DNA of 64,000 nt from the NCBI RefSeq assembly GCF_002009175.1, contig NZ_CP018047.1, positions 3,410,001 through 3,474,000 of the forward strand. The letters run 5' to 3'. The stretch is from Streptomyces niveus. Its GTDB lineage: Bacteria; Actinomycetota; Actinomycetes; Streptomycetales; Streptomycetaceae. The number at the start of each line of letters is the position of its first letter. The stretch's first letter is position 1. The position numbers were made by a program, and so were the translations under genes. Below the pieces are notes generated by a model. It had not been told where the DNA came from. It saw only the letters and a list, made by a program, of their open reading frames with translations, and did not search any database. Of the stretch, positions 56,097 to 64,000 are shown one piece after another.

Positions 56097-56762
56097 CTAC
56101 GCCGGGTCCGCCACCGGGCGCATGCCCAGCGCGCCCAGCTCCTCCGCCATCACCTTGCCCGCCTCCTCCGCCAGCGCGTCCTCGCCCAGGTCCTGGTCCG
56201 TGTCCAGGCCGTCCAGCTCCGGGAGGGGCTGGTCGAGGCGGACGTGGGCCACCAGGGACTGGAGGGCGCGGAGGGCGGCCGAGGCGGTGGAGCCCCAGTT
56301 GGAGAAGTACGAGAACTGCCACCACCACAGCGCCTCGGTCGTCCGGCCCGCGCGGTAGTGCGCCATGCCGTGCCGCAGGTCGGCGACGATGTCGGCCACG
56401 TCGTCGGAGATACGGCACGGGACCGGCGCCTTGCGGGGCTCGTACGGGTCGAAGACCTCCGAGTACACGTCGATCGGCTCAAGGATCGCCGCGAAGCGCT
56501 CGCGCAGGTCGTCGACGTCCGGCTCCGGGCCCAGGTCGGGCTCGTACCGCTCGTCGGGAAGGATGTCCTCGTGCGCGCCCAGCCGGCCGCCCGCCAGGAG
56601 CAGCTGGGAGACCTCCAGGAGCAGGAAGGGCACGGCGCTGTCCGGCTCGTCGCCCTTCGCGACCTCCGTGACCGCGACGATGAAACTCTCGACCTGGTCG
56701 GCGATCTGGACCGCGAAGTCGTCCGGGTCCTGCGTGGTGGAGTGCAGCGTTGCGTCAGACAT
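56097..56762 (-). CDS. DUF5063 protein
   Basis: A 221-residue acidic protein, mostly helical, with Trp-rich segment [14 protein letters not shown] and the N-terminal [22 protein letters not shown] associate this with DUF5063, found next to recR in Streptomyces. Its ATG lies within the end of recR (8-base overlap), so the two are cotranscribed. Function unknown. Confidence 0.8.
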   Translation of the reverse strand: MSDATLHSTTQDPDDFAVQIADQVESFIVAVTEVAKGDEPDSAVPFLLLEVSQLLLAGGRLGAHEDILPDERYEPDLGPEPDVDDLRERFAAILEPIDVYSEVFDPYEPRKAPVPCRISDDVADIVADLRHGMAHYRAGRTTEALWWWQFSYFSNWGSTASAALRALQSLVAHVRLDQPLPELDGLDTDQDLGEDALAEEAGKVMAEELGALGMRPVADPA

Positions 56763-57354
56763 CGAGAAGTCGTCTCCCCTCGAAGGCACGCCCCAGCGTG
56801 ACCTCGTCGGCATATTCCAGGTCGCCCCCCACGGGCAGACCGCTGGCAAGGCGTGTGACCTTCAGCCCCATCGGCTTGATCATGCGTGCGAGATACGTGG
56901 CCGTGGCCTCGCCCTCCAGATTGGGATCGGTCGCCAGGATCAGTTCGGTGACCGCACCGTCGGCGAGACGGGCCAGCAGCTCACGGATCCGCAGGTCGTC
57001 CGGACCCACGCCCTCGATGGGACTGATCGCGCCGCCGAGCACGTGGTACCTGCCGCGGAATTCGCGGGTGCGCTCGATGGCCACGACATCCTTGGGCTCC
57101 TCGACGACGCAGATGACCGTCAGGTCACGGCGCGCGTCACGGCAGATGCCGCAGCGCTGCTCCTGCGCCACATTGCCGCACACCTCGCAGAAGCGGACCT
57201 TGTCCTTCACTTCGAGCAGGGAGTGCGCGAGGCGGCGGACGTCGGTCGGTTCGGCCTGGAGGATGTGGAAGGCGATCCGTTGCGCGCTCTTGGGACCGAC
57301 GCCGGGCAGCCTGCCCAGTTCGTCGATGAGGTCCTGGACCACGCCTTCGTACAA
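56755..57354 (-). CDS. recR: Recombination protein RecR
   Basis: A 199-residue protein, standard length. Helix-hairpin-helix ([16 protein letters not shown]), a four-cysteine zinc finger ([19 protein letters not shown]), a Toprim domain ([17 protein letters not shown]) and the C-terminal [21 protein letters not shown] are all present. It works with RecF/RecO in loading RecA on gapped DNA. TTG is the start, with GGAAAGG nine bases upstream. Downstream of ybaB and overlapping the DUF5063 gene. Confidence 0.95.
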   Translation of the reverse strand: MYEGVVQDLIDELGRLPGVGPKSAQRIAFHILQAEPTDVRRLAHSLLEVKDKVRFCEVCGNVAQEQRCGICRDARRDLTVICVVEEPKDVVAIERTREFRGRYHVLGGAISPIEGVGPDDLRIRELLARLADGAVTELILATDPNLEGEATATYLARMIKPMGLKVTRLASGLPVGGDLEYADEVTLGRAFEGRRLLDV

Positions 57355-57456
57355 CGGATTGCCTTTCCTGAGGTGCGAGGTAGAAGTTGAGGTTGAGGTG
57401 GGTATTCGTCCCGCTCGTACGGTAGTTGTTCGTACCGTAGTAGCTGTGGCGCTTCC

Positions 57457-57792
57457 CTAGAAGGGCATGCCCGGCATCCCGCCGAGTCCCTGGGCGAGCG
57501 GACCGAGCTTCTCCTGCTGGAGCTGCTGCGCGTTCTCGTTCGCCGCCTGGACGGCCGCGATGACGAGATCGGCGAGCGTCTCCGTGTCTTCGGGATCGAC
57601 CGCCTTGGGGTCGATGACGAGGCCACGCAGCTCCCCGGAGCCGTTGACGGTGGCCTTCACGAGACCGCCGCCCGACTGGCCGTCGACCTCGGTCGCGGCC
57701 AGTTCCTCCTGGGCCGCCGCGAGGTCCTGCTGCATCTTCTGGGCCTGCTGGAGGATCTCCTGCATGTTGGGCTGGCCACCACCGGGAATCAC
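57457..57792 (-). CDS. YbaB/EbfC nucleoid-associated protein
   Basis: A 111-residue DNA-binding protein. The long coiled helix ([22 protein letters not shown]) is followed by [21 protein letters not shown] and a second helix, the family plan. The C-terminal end is Gly/Met-rich. I chose GTG with AGGAG five bases upstream; an ATG five codons earlier is possible. The ybaB-recR order is common to most bacteria. Confidence 0.92.
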   Translation of the reverse strand: MIPGGGQPNMQEILQQAQKMQQDLAAAQEELAATEVDGQSGGGLVKATVNGSGELRGLVIDPKAVDPEDTETLADLVIAAVQAANENAQQLQQEKLGPLAQGLGGMPGMPF

Positions 57793-58079
57793 GGTCACTC
57801 CTGGCATATCGACGACGTTTGATCGGCAGGTCGAGCCTACGTGGTCACCACGTGGCCCGCCCTACCCGCAGGAACGAACTCTTTCGGGTGAGAGTGCCCG
57901 GCTCCTCTACCTGATCACGGGCCCCGTGGGGTGGAACCGCCCGGATTTCGGGCGCGGTGCCCACCATTCGGCGGTAGGAAGTGCGGTACGCAAGTTCGCA
58001 TCCACGTCGTGTTCATCGAGTTGTTGAGTCCTACGTCTCCATCTTCCGCTGAGTGACGCGGCTACGCAGAGGAGTGCCG

Positions 58080-58895
58080 GTGAGCCAGCCGGACATGCAG
58101 CCCGGGGGGCCGGCCCGGGACGAGGGCGTGCCGCGGGGTGCGCCGGGGAGTGTGAACGGGAGCGGAGGTGGGGGGCGGGCGCCCGGCGCGGGGCCGGGGC
58201 GCGTGCCGGTGGGCGCGCCCGGGGGCCCGCTCACCGGGGCCTTTCCCGCCGGGGACTGGAGCGAGCCCACGCAGCGGCTCGACGAGCTGTACCGGTGGGC
58301 GGAGGCGGGCGCGCTGCGTACGGTCGCCCGCTACCACGCGGAGCGCGTACGCAAACGGCGCTGCGCGCGGGCCCTGCGGGCCACGACGGCGCTCGGCGTC
58401 GCCGCGGGCGCGGCGCTGCCGCTGCTGGACCTGACGCACGTGCTGGGCGAGGTCACCGGCTGGGGGTACCTCGCGCTGCTGCTGGCGGCGGCCTGTCTGG
58501 GCTGCGACCGGTATTTCGGCCTGACGGCCGGCTGGATGCGGAGCGTCGCGACGACACAGGCGGTGGAGCGGCGGTTGCAGGCGCTCCAGTACGACTGGGC
58601 GTCGGAGTGCGTACGGGAGGTGCTCGGCCCGTCGGACGGCACGGCGAGCGAGGCCGCGGAGCGGTGCCTGGGGGTGCTGCGGCGGTTCTCGGAGGACGTC
58701 ACGGAGCTGGTGCGGGCGGAGACGGTGGACTGGATGGTGGAACACCGGTCGGGGCCCGCGCCACTGGTGACGCAGTCACTGGCGATGGGCGCGACGGCCC
58801 GGACGGAAGCCGCCGGCCTGCCTCCGGGCCGCTTCCCGCTCCCCCCGGGCACCCGCCCAAACATGCCCCGCCAACGCCCCCCGGACGTGCGGTAG
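58080..58895 (+). CDS. SLATT-domain membrane protein
   Basis: A 271-residue protein. A 60-residue Gly/Pro-rich N-terminus leads to a helical domain with two membrane helices (LGVAAGAALPLLDL and WGYLALLLAAACLGC) set between charged helices (YRWAEAGALRTVARYHAERVRKRR; RLQALQYDWASECVREVL), matching the SLATT plan. SLATT proteins are predicted pore-formers in nucleotide-triggered defence, usually with a SLOG or nucleotidyl-transferase partner; none is next to it here. GTG is preceded by AGAGGAG. Confidence 0.72.
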   Translation: MSQPDMQPGGPARDEGVPRGAPGSVNGSGGGGRAPGAGPGRVPVGAPGGPLTGAFPAGDWSEPTQRLDELYRWAEAGALRTVARYHAERVRKRRCARALRATTALGVAAGAALPLLDLTHVLGEVTGWGYLALLLAAACLGCDRYFGLTAGWMRSVATTQAVERRLQALQYDWASECVREVLGPSDGTASEAAERCLGVLRRFSEDVTELVRAETVDWMVEHRSGPAPLVTQSLAMGATARTEAAGLPPGRFPLPPGTRPNMPRQRPPDVR

Positions 58896-59645
58896 CCCTT
58901 CCCGCCGGGGACCGCCTGGGGCCGACCGGCCCTGCGCCGCGGGCCCGCCCGGCGGCCGGGCTGGGGGTCACGTAACGCGCCGGCCGGCGGCCGTGCGAGG
59001 TTCACGCGCTGCGCGCCCCCGGCCGTGCGGGGTGAGCCGCACGCCCGCGCAGCGGGACCAGGGGGTCACTCACCGCCCGGCGGTGGGGCCGGGGTTCACG
59101 TAACGCACCCGCGCGGCGGCCGTGCGGGATTCACGCGCTGCGCGCCCCGGCCGTGCAAGGTTCACGCGCTGCGGGCCCCCGGCCGTGCGGGGTGAGCCGC
59201 ACGCCCGCGCGGCGGGCACGTCCGCAAGGCGGCCGGTACGTTCACCCGGCAGGTGGTCCGCCCGCACGGCGGCGGCGCGAGGGTGCGCCGCACGCTCTCG
59301 CAGCGGGCCGATGCTTCCCCACAGCAGCAGGTACGCCCGCGCGGCGGCCGGTATGCCCTGCCCTCGCGACGGCGCTGCCACGTTCACCCGGCAGGTGGTC
59401 CGTCCGCACGGCGGCGGTACGAAGGTGCGCCGCACGCCCGCGCAGCGGGCCCATGTCTCCGCAAGCGCCCGCCCGGCGGCCGGCGGGGGCGCACCGCGCG
59501 GCGGCCGGTACGCCCGCGCGGCAGCGCTGTGCCTCCGCACGGCAGGCGGTGCAGCGGCTCACGCGACTGGCCCCCGGCGCCCCGGCGGCCGCCGCGCGCC
59601 GGGCGGGCTTTGGGGCCCGGCCGGGGCGTTCGGCGGTTGTGGGTG
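58896..59645. repeat. 750-base GC-rich repeat region without a gene
   Basis: This spacer has repeated blocks: a unit containing ttcacgcgctgcg and ggccgtgc near 59001, 59131 and 59160; a unit of about 36 bases beginning ttcacccggcaggtggtccg at 59241 and 59383; and gtacgcccgcgcggc at 59331 and 59509. The spacing is irregular. Frames through it on both strands are Arg/Pro/Ala-rich and show no protein-like pattern. No RNA gene or CRISPR structure was recognised. Confidence 0.7.
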
Positions 59646-60314
59646 TCAGCTGAAGATGATCATTGAGCCCTGGCCCAGGCTCCGTGTCGCCGCCGCGTGG
59701 AGGCCCAGCCAGACGTGGCGTTCGCGGGCGAAAGGGCTGTCGTCGTACGGGATCGGGCCCGCCGGTTCCTCCAGGGACGTGGGGCCCTGGGGCGGGGCCG
59801 GGGCGGCCGGGGGGTTGGCCGGGTCGATGCCGATCGAGGGGGCGACCAGTTCCAGCTCGCGCAGCAGGCCCTGCGTCGAGCCCAGCGGGCCGCCGCCCGC
59901 GAGGAGTTCCTCGTTGGTGAGCGGGGACGCGTAGTCCACGGGGACGTACGCGCCCGCGTGGTCGTAGTGCCAGACCAGATGCGACTGCTGGGCCGTCGCC
60001 TCGAACATCTCCAGCAACTGCTCGTAGTCACCGCCCAGTTCGCCCACCGGCGTCACCGCCAGGCCGCACATCTGGAGCAGATACACCCGGCGCAGGAAGT
60101 GCAGCGCGTCGTAGTCGAAGCCGGCGACGGGTGCGACGTCGCCAGAGAGGCCGGGCATGTAGGCGAAGACGGGAACGGACGGCAGCCCGGCGTCGCCGAG
60201 TGCCTTGTCGTAGACGGCGATCTCTTCGGCGAAGGGGTTGTCGGGGCTGTAGCACAGCACGTCGACGAGGGGGACCAACCACAGGTCACAGGCCAAGGGA
60301 GGCTCGCTCTCCAA
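59646..60314 (-). CDS. Conserved hypothetical protein (Streptomyces)
   Basis: A 222-residue protein beginning with LWLVPLVDVLCYSPDNPFAEEIAVYDKAL, and containing YDALHFLRRVYLLQMCG and an aromatic stretch SHLVWHYDHAGAYVPVDY. No signal or membrane segment. I recall close relatives in Streptomyces next to recR/ybaB but no function. TTG is the earliest start; a TTG seven codons on is also possible, and neither has a good ribosome site. Confidence 0.75.
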   Translation of the reverse strand: MESEPPLACDLWLVPLVDVLCYSPDNPFAEEIAVYDKALGDAGLPSVPVFAYMPGLSGDVAPVAGFDYDALHFLRRVYLLQMCGLAVTPVGELGGDYEQLLEMFEATAQQSHLVWHYDHAGAYVPVDYASPLTNEELLAGGGPLGSTQGLLRELELVAPSIGIDPANPPAAPAPPQGPTSLEEPAGPIPYDDSPFARERHVWLGLHAAATRSLGQGSMIIFS

Positions 60315-60460
60315 CGAGTTCGAACGGGTTCCGTCGGGTTGCGTCAGATTCGTACACGTACGTACGAACCCGACCGTCGGGTCAGCGTAATGCGGCGAAC
60401 GCGATCAGCGAAGACAGCCTGCACGACCGGCACCTGCCGCCCGCCACGTCGGCGTCCTCG

Positions 60461-63139
60461 TCAACGCGCTCTCGGGATGTCCCATACCCACGCACCCCCC
60501 ATCCGCTCCCCCGGGCGCCCCAGCAGTTTCGACACGACCTCGTACAGCGCCTCGTCGTTGTCCTGCGGAGCCAGCACCACCACGCCCGCCTTCCAGAACG
60601 CCAGGTCCAGCTTCGCCTGCTCGCGCCAGCTCGTCCCGATGTCCGGGATGCGGCCGCCGTAACGGACATCGCGCAGCAGGTTCGAGGTGTAGCGCGGCGA
60701 CGCGCCGTAGATGCCCATGCGGTCGGGGCCCCACGGCCCGTTGAAGTAGCCGCCGGGCACCGAGAAGCCGAAGCCCGTCGACGACTGCCAGTGCAGCGCG
60801 TCCGCCTCGGCCGGACTCGGCAGCGGTACGGGTACGACGCTCTCGCCCTCGACGACGAAGTCCCGGTACATGCCGTCCGTGATGAACCGCGGCACCTCCG
60901 CCCTCTCCCGAACCGGCTGCGGCGTCGGCATGATCGGCAGCAGCGCGGCGACGACCGCGACCACCCCCACCACCCGGTGCGCACGCGGTTCGAGATCCGC
61001 GATCCGGGCCACCGCGAGCGCGATCAGGACGCCGAGCGCCGGGGCGCAGATCATCGCCACCCGGGACTCGATCACCGACTCGAAGAGCGGCTGGTGCGCC
61101 AGCGCGCGCCAGGGGCCCGGCAGCACCACGTCCGTGAACGGGATACGGATCCTCTGCCCCATGGACAGCAGCGCGGCCACGAGAACCGTGCCCGTCAGTG
61201 CCTTCACGAGCGACGAACGCCCCAGCCACACCACGATCCCGAAGGTGAGCGCGGTCAACGGCCAGCCGTAGAAGGCGTTCTGCTCGGTGCGGTTCATCGC
61301 GAGCGTGTCGGCGCGTGTCTCGTCGCCGAACAGCGCGCGGCCGGAGAACTCCAGGAAGGCGAGCGGGCTGTTGCCGGCGTTGTCGCCGTGCAGAACGCTG
61401 TGGTAGCTCTGCGGGCCGAAGAACTGCCAGTACAGCGGGAACGCGACCAGCGGCAGACACACCGCCAGCGCGACGCCGAGCCCGCGCAGCAGCGGGCGGG
61501 CCGTGACGCGGGCGACGTCGGGGCGCGCGAGCGCGTACGCCAGCGCGAAGATCAGCATCCCCATCGCGGCCAGCAGCAACGGTTCTTCGCCGAGGAAGAT
61601 CTGGTACGTCGCGAAGAGGCCGAGCAGGACGCCGTCCCGTACGACGCGCCGCTCCTCCTTCTTCGAACAGAGCCGCAGCGCCCGGTCGATGATCACCGGG
61701 ATCATGAAGAGGACGAGGAAGTTGGGGTGTGCGGTGCCGTGCGACATCATCGGCGGCGCGAACGCGGCGAGCGCCGCGCCGAGGGCCGCCGCCGGGCGCA
61801 CGCGGGTGACACGGCGCACGAACAGCCAGTACCAGGCGACGGCCGTGCCCGTCAGACCGAGCGTGAGGACCAGCGCCCAGGTCACCGTCGGACCGAAGAG
61901 GAGCGTGACGGGCGTGAGCGGGACGGACAGGCCGAGCATGACCGTGTTCGCCATCAGGTTCACGCCGTCGGGATAGCCCTGATACGTGGTGAAGAGCGGA
62001 TTGCGCAGGTTCACGACGTTGTCTGCGGTGACGGCGAAGAACCACTCCCACTGGTTCTGGTCCTGCATCGAGTCGGCGAGGTACGCGCGGTCGAGATCCG
62101 TCCACAGGCCCTTGTAGAGAAGGACGGACGCGAGGAGGAGGAGAGCGCCGACCGCGAGGTCGACGGGGCGGGTGCGGGTGCGCAGCCGCAGGAGTTCCAG
62201 CAGTACGCGGCCGTAGTCCGCCGGCCGGACCTTCGATCCGGTCTGGTGCGACCAGCGCACCGGCACCTCGGCGACGGGCCAGCCCGCGCGGCGGAAGTGG
62301 CGCAGGATCTCGACGTCTATGCCCCAGCCGTCGAGCCGGGAGGCGGCGAAGGCGGCGCGCGCCTTGTCGCCGTCGAAGAGCTTGAAGCCGCACTGGGTGT
62401 CGCGTATGCCGCGTACGGCGACGAGCCGGATGAGGCGGTTGCCGAGGCGGCCGAGCCATTCGCGCAGGGGGCGCTGGTGCACGTCTATGCGGGAGCCGGG
62501 GAGGGCGCGGGAGCCGATCACGGCGGCGGGGGTGTCGTCGTAGTACCCGTACGGCTCGTCCTCGTACGTTCCGTCCTCGGGCGCCCCCTGCTCAGGCGCC
62601 TCGTCCGCGTACGTGTCCTCCCCGGGCCGCTCGGTCTCGTACGCCTCGTCCGCCTCGTACCCCTCGTCCGCGTACGCCTCGTCGTCGGGCGTCAGCAGCG
62701 CGTCCAGCGCGTCCAGTTCCTCTATCGGCGTCGCCAGATCGGCGTCCGTGACCAGTACGCGCCTGCCGTACGACGCCAGAACGCCCTGCCGCAGGGCGTA
62801 CCCCTTGCCGCGGTTCTCGTCGCCCGTCAGCACATGGATGCGGGGCTCGTCCGAGGCGGCCGCCGCCGCGACGGCGGCGGTGCCGTCCGTCGAGCCGTCG
62901 TCCACGACGATCAGCTCCCAGTCGCCCCAGCGGTCCGGGTCGGCGCGCAGATGCGCGCAGATGGCGTCGAGGGTGGGGCGCAGCCGGCGTTCCTCGTTGT
63001 ACGCGGGGACGACGACGCTCAGGTCCACCGCGCTCCCGGCGCCGTCGTCCTCGCCGTCCCCGCCGGGTATGGCGGGGTCGGGGCCGGTGCGCTGGTCCGT
63101 GCCCGATTCCGTACGTCCACCCATCGCGTAGCCGCTCAC
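60461..63139 (-). CDS. Membrane glycosyltransferase: GT2 domain plus multi-helix region
   Basis: An 892-residue protein. Residues 38-280 are a GT2 domain of the dolichyl-phosphate-glucose synthase type: VVPAYNEERR, VVDDGSTDGT, VTDADLATP (DxD region), RDTQCGFKLF and FDVEIL-like GWGIDVEIL. From residue 330 on there are about ten membrane helices and a C-terminal outer domain, like GT-C mannosyl/arabinosyl transferases. An acidic Tyr/Glu/Asp-rich stretch of about 50 residues interrupts the GT2 domain (see findings). It probably loads a lipid-linked sugar and transfers it outside. GTG overlaps the GntR stop (GTGA). Confidence 0.82.
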   Translation of the reverse strand: MSGYAMGGRTESGTDQRTGPDPAIPGGDGEDDGAGSAVDLSVVVPAYNEERRLRPTLDAICAHLRADPDRWGDWELIVVDDGSTDGTAAVAAAAASDEPRIHVLTGDENRGKGYALRQGVLASYGRRVLVTDADLATPIEELDALDALLTPDDEAYADEGYEADEAYETERPGEDTYADEAPEQGAPEDGTYEDEPYGYYDDTPAAVIGSRALPGSRIDVHQRPLREWLGRLGNRLIRLVAVRGIRDTQCGFKLFDGDKARAAFAASRLDGWGIDVEILRHFRRAGWPVAEVPVRWSHQTGSKVRPADYGRVLLELLRLRTRTRPVDLAVGALLLLASVLLYKGLWTDLDRAYLADSMQDQNQWEWFFAVTADNVVNLRNPLFTTYQGYPDGVNLMANTVMLGLSVPLTPVTLLFGPTVTWALVLTLGLTGTAVAWYWLFVRRVTRVRPAAALGAALAAFAPPMMSHGTAHPNFLVLFMIPVIIDRALRLCSKKEERRVVRDGVLLGLFATYQIFLGEEPLLLAAMGMLIFALAYALARPDVARVTARPLLRGLGVALAVCLPLVAFPLYWQFFGPQSYHSVLHGDNAGNSPLAFLEFSGRALFGDETRADTLAMNRTEQNAFYGWPLTALTFGIVVWLGRSSLVKALTGTVLVAALLSMGQRIRIPFTDVVLPGPWRALAHQPLFESVIESRVAMICAPALGVLIALAVARIADLEPRAHRVVGVVAVVAALLPIMPTPQPVRERAEVPRFITDGMYRDFVVEGESVVPVPLPSPAEADALHWQSSTGFGFSVPGGYFNGPWGPDRMGIYGASPRYTSNLLRDVRYGGRIPDIGTSWREQAKLDLAFWKAGVVVLAPQDNDEALYEVVSKLLGRPGERMGGAWVWDIPRAR

Positions 63140-63837
63140 TTCCGCGGACGTCCCGGCTCCGGCTGCTCCGGCTCCAGCCGGTCCGCCCACGCCAGGGCGT
63201 GCGCGTCGCAGTCGTCCACGACCGTGCGCGCGGCCTCCGCGTCGCCGAGCGTGATCGCGTCGACCAACTGCTCGTGCCCGCTCCACAGCCAGTCGCGGCA
63301 GGCTCTGTCGGCGCGGAGGAACGGCACGGAGAACACCCATGCCTGGACGCGCATCCGGTGCAGGAAGTCGCAGATGTACTGGTTCGCGGCGAGCGCGGCC
63401 AGCTCCCGCCAGAACCGCAGGTCGTACCCGATCAGGACGTCCAGGTCGCCGCCCTTGGCCGCGCGCCCGGCCTCCTCGGCGCGGCGCCGTACCGAGACCA
63501 GCGTCTCCGACTGAACCCGGCCGATCGGGTGCTCCTCGATCCGGCGGAAGACGCCGTCCGCGATCAGTGACCGCGCCTCGACCATGGAGCGGAAGTCGGA
63601 GACGGTGAACTGGTGGACGTGGAAACCCCGGTGCTGGTCGGAGTCGAGCAGCCCCTGCGCGGACAGGTCGACCAGCGCCTCCCTGACGGGGGTCGCCGAC
63701 ACGCCGTACTGCTCGGCGATGTGCTTGACGGTGAACTCCTCGCCCGGGAGCAAACGCCCCGCCAGCACCTCGTCACGCAGTGCGTCCGCGATCTGCTGCC
63801 GCAGGGTGTTGCGGGTCACAGCTCCGCTGGCGGGCAT
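63136..63837 (-). CDS. GntR-family (FadR-type) regulator
   Basis: A 233-residue regulator. The winged helix (LRQQIADALRDEVLAGRLLPGE, IAEQYGVSATPVREALVDLSAQGLL) is followed by an all-helical FCD ligand domain with the usual metal His/Asp pattern (YDLRFWRELAALAANQYI, GHEQLVDAI). It overlaps the glycosyltransferase gene by 4 bases, so the two share a transcript; control of that gene, or of a distant sugar or acid pathway, is possible. ATG chosen with GAGGGGAC upstream. Confidence 0.88.
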   Translation of the reverse strand: MPASGAVTRNTLRQQIADALRDEVLAGRLLPGEEFTVKHIAEQYGVSATPVREALVDLSAQGLLDSDQHRGFHVHQFTVSDFRSMVEARSLIADGVFRRIEEHPIGRVQSETLVSVRRRAEEAGRAAKGGDLDVLIGYDLRFWRELAALAANQYICDFLHRMRVQAWVFSVPFLRADRACRDWLWSGHEQLVDAITLGDAEAARTVVDDCDAHALAWADRLEPEQPEPGRPRK

Positions 63838-63901
63838 TGATGTACGTCCCCTCGTCCGGCTTCGCACACCTTAAGCCAGGTGCCGGGAGGGGCCCTCGTG
63901 T

Positions 63902-63947
63902 CCTTGATCACCGGACGGGCTCCGCCGATCCCGTCCGGTGATCAAGG
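63902..63947. repeat. 18-base inverted repeat of the CCGGACGGG family
   Basis: Perfect 18-base arms (63902-63919 and 63930-63947) around a 10-base loop, upstream of the GntR gene. It may act as terminator for a gene entering from the right. The arm word ccggacggg links it to the repeats at 46.3-46.7 kb. Confidence 0.75.
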
Positions 63948-64000
63948 GCGGAGCACCCGTCACACCGTCCGTCACACCACGTGCTCGTCCGCGACCGACA

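Noticed and set aside
59001..59560. CRISPR array in the repeat-rich spacer
   Set aside because: Repeats vary in length and spacing, there are no equal spacers and no cas genes.
60131..63514. An open frame of more than 1100 codons on the plus strand opposite the glycosyltransferase
   Set aside because: It is Arg/His/Gly-rich, has no domain pattern, and is antisense to a clear GT2 membrane protein. High GC leaves such frames open.

Overview
The window is high-GC DNA with strong third-position GC, many GTG/TTG starts, tight ATGA/GTGA overlaps, a WhiB-like regulator, a SigE-family sigma factor and twin-arginine exported proteins. That is the signature of a Streptomyces-type actinomycete chromosome. 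Much of the gene order agrees with what I remember of the Streptomyces coelicolor SCO3559-SCO3621 region and of Mycobacterium tuberculosis Rv3667-Rv3683 and Rv3708c-Rv3716c. It is core chromosome with one island inserted in it.

Positions 1-11.4 kb: a partial Fic-like gene, a CooC/MinD-type ATPase, a lipoprotein of the polysaccharide deacetylase type, a SulP transporter fused to a beta-carbonic anhydrase, acetyl-CoA synthetase, the Na+/H+ antiporter NhaA, a holin-like membrane protein and an epoxide-hydrolase-like enzyme. Positions 11.4-26.3 kb: a block conserved across actinobacteria: MarP-type membrane protease, CoA-type NUDIX hydrolase, endonuclease III, Crp, a second NUDIX hydrolase coupled to a metallo-beta-lactamase-fold enzyme, RidA and a DUF4177 peptide, two Get3/ArsA-like ATPases, WblA, a bifunctional penicillin-binding protein, a YqeY-like protein and a metallophosphoesterase. 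The block ends at tRNA-Pro(CGG).

Positions 26.36-37.35 kb: an accretion island at the tRNA. The 3' half of the tRNA (about 46 bp) recurs at about 35.55 and 37.30 kb, so there are three attachment-type repeats enclosing two cargo segments. The first carries a DUF4062 protein followed by a coiled-coil Mrr-family nuclease, a decayed tyrosine integrase, a coupled four-gene cassette with a NUDIX protein and a 28-residue membrane peptide, a dapF-like fragment, a helicase-less restriction-methylation polypeptide and a truncated gene. The second holds only an unrecognised 380-residue protein and a 50-residue membrane peptide. No intact integrase is visible. This is the part most likely to hold an undescribed, probably defence-related, system.

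Positions 37.4-47.5 kb: exported and metabolic genes: a Tat-exported protein, a flavoprotein, a serine hydrolase with an apparent frameshift, an SDR enzyme, a SnoaL-like protein, a TetR regulator, an alpha/beta hydrolase, a prolyl-oligopeptidase-type peptidase and a SURF1 protein. Positions 47.5-58 kb: a SigE-family sigma factor with a coupled membrane protein, aspartate-semialdehyde dehydrogenase and aspartokinase (with an internal start for a beta subunit), a Uma2 protein, a winged-helix-like protein, an SRPBCC protein, an APH-type kinase, and a DUF5063-recR-ybaB cluster. Positions 58-64 kb: a SLATT membrane protein, a 750-bp repeat-rich GC spacer, a conserved unknown protein, and a GntR regulator overlapping a large glycosyltransferase, ending at an 18-bp inverted repeat.
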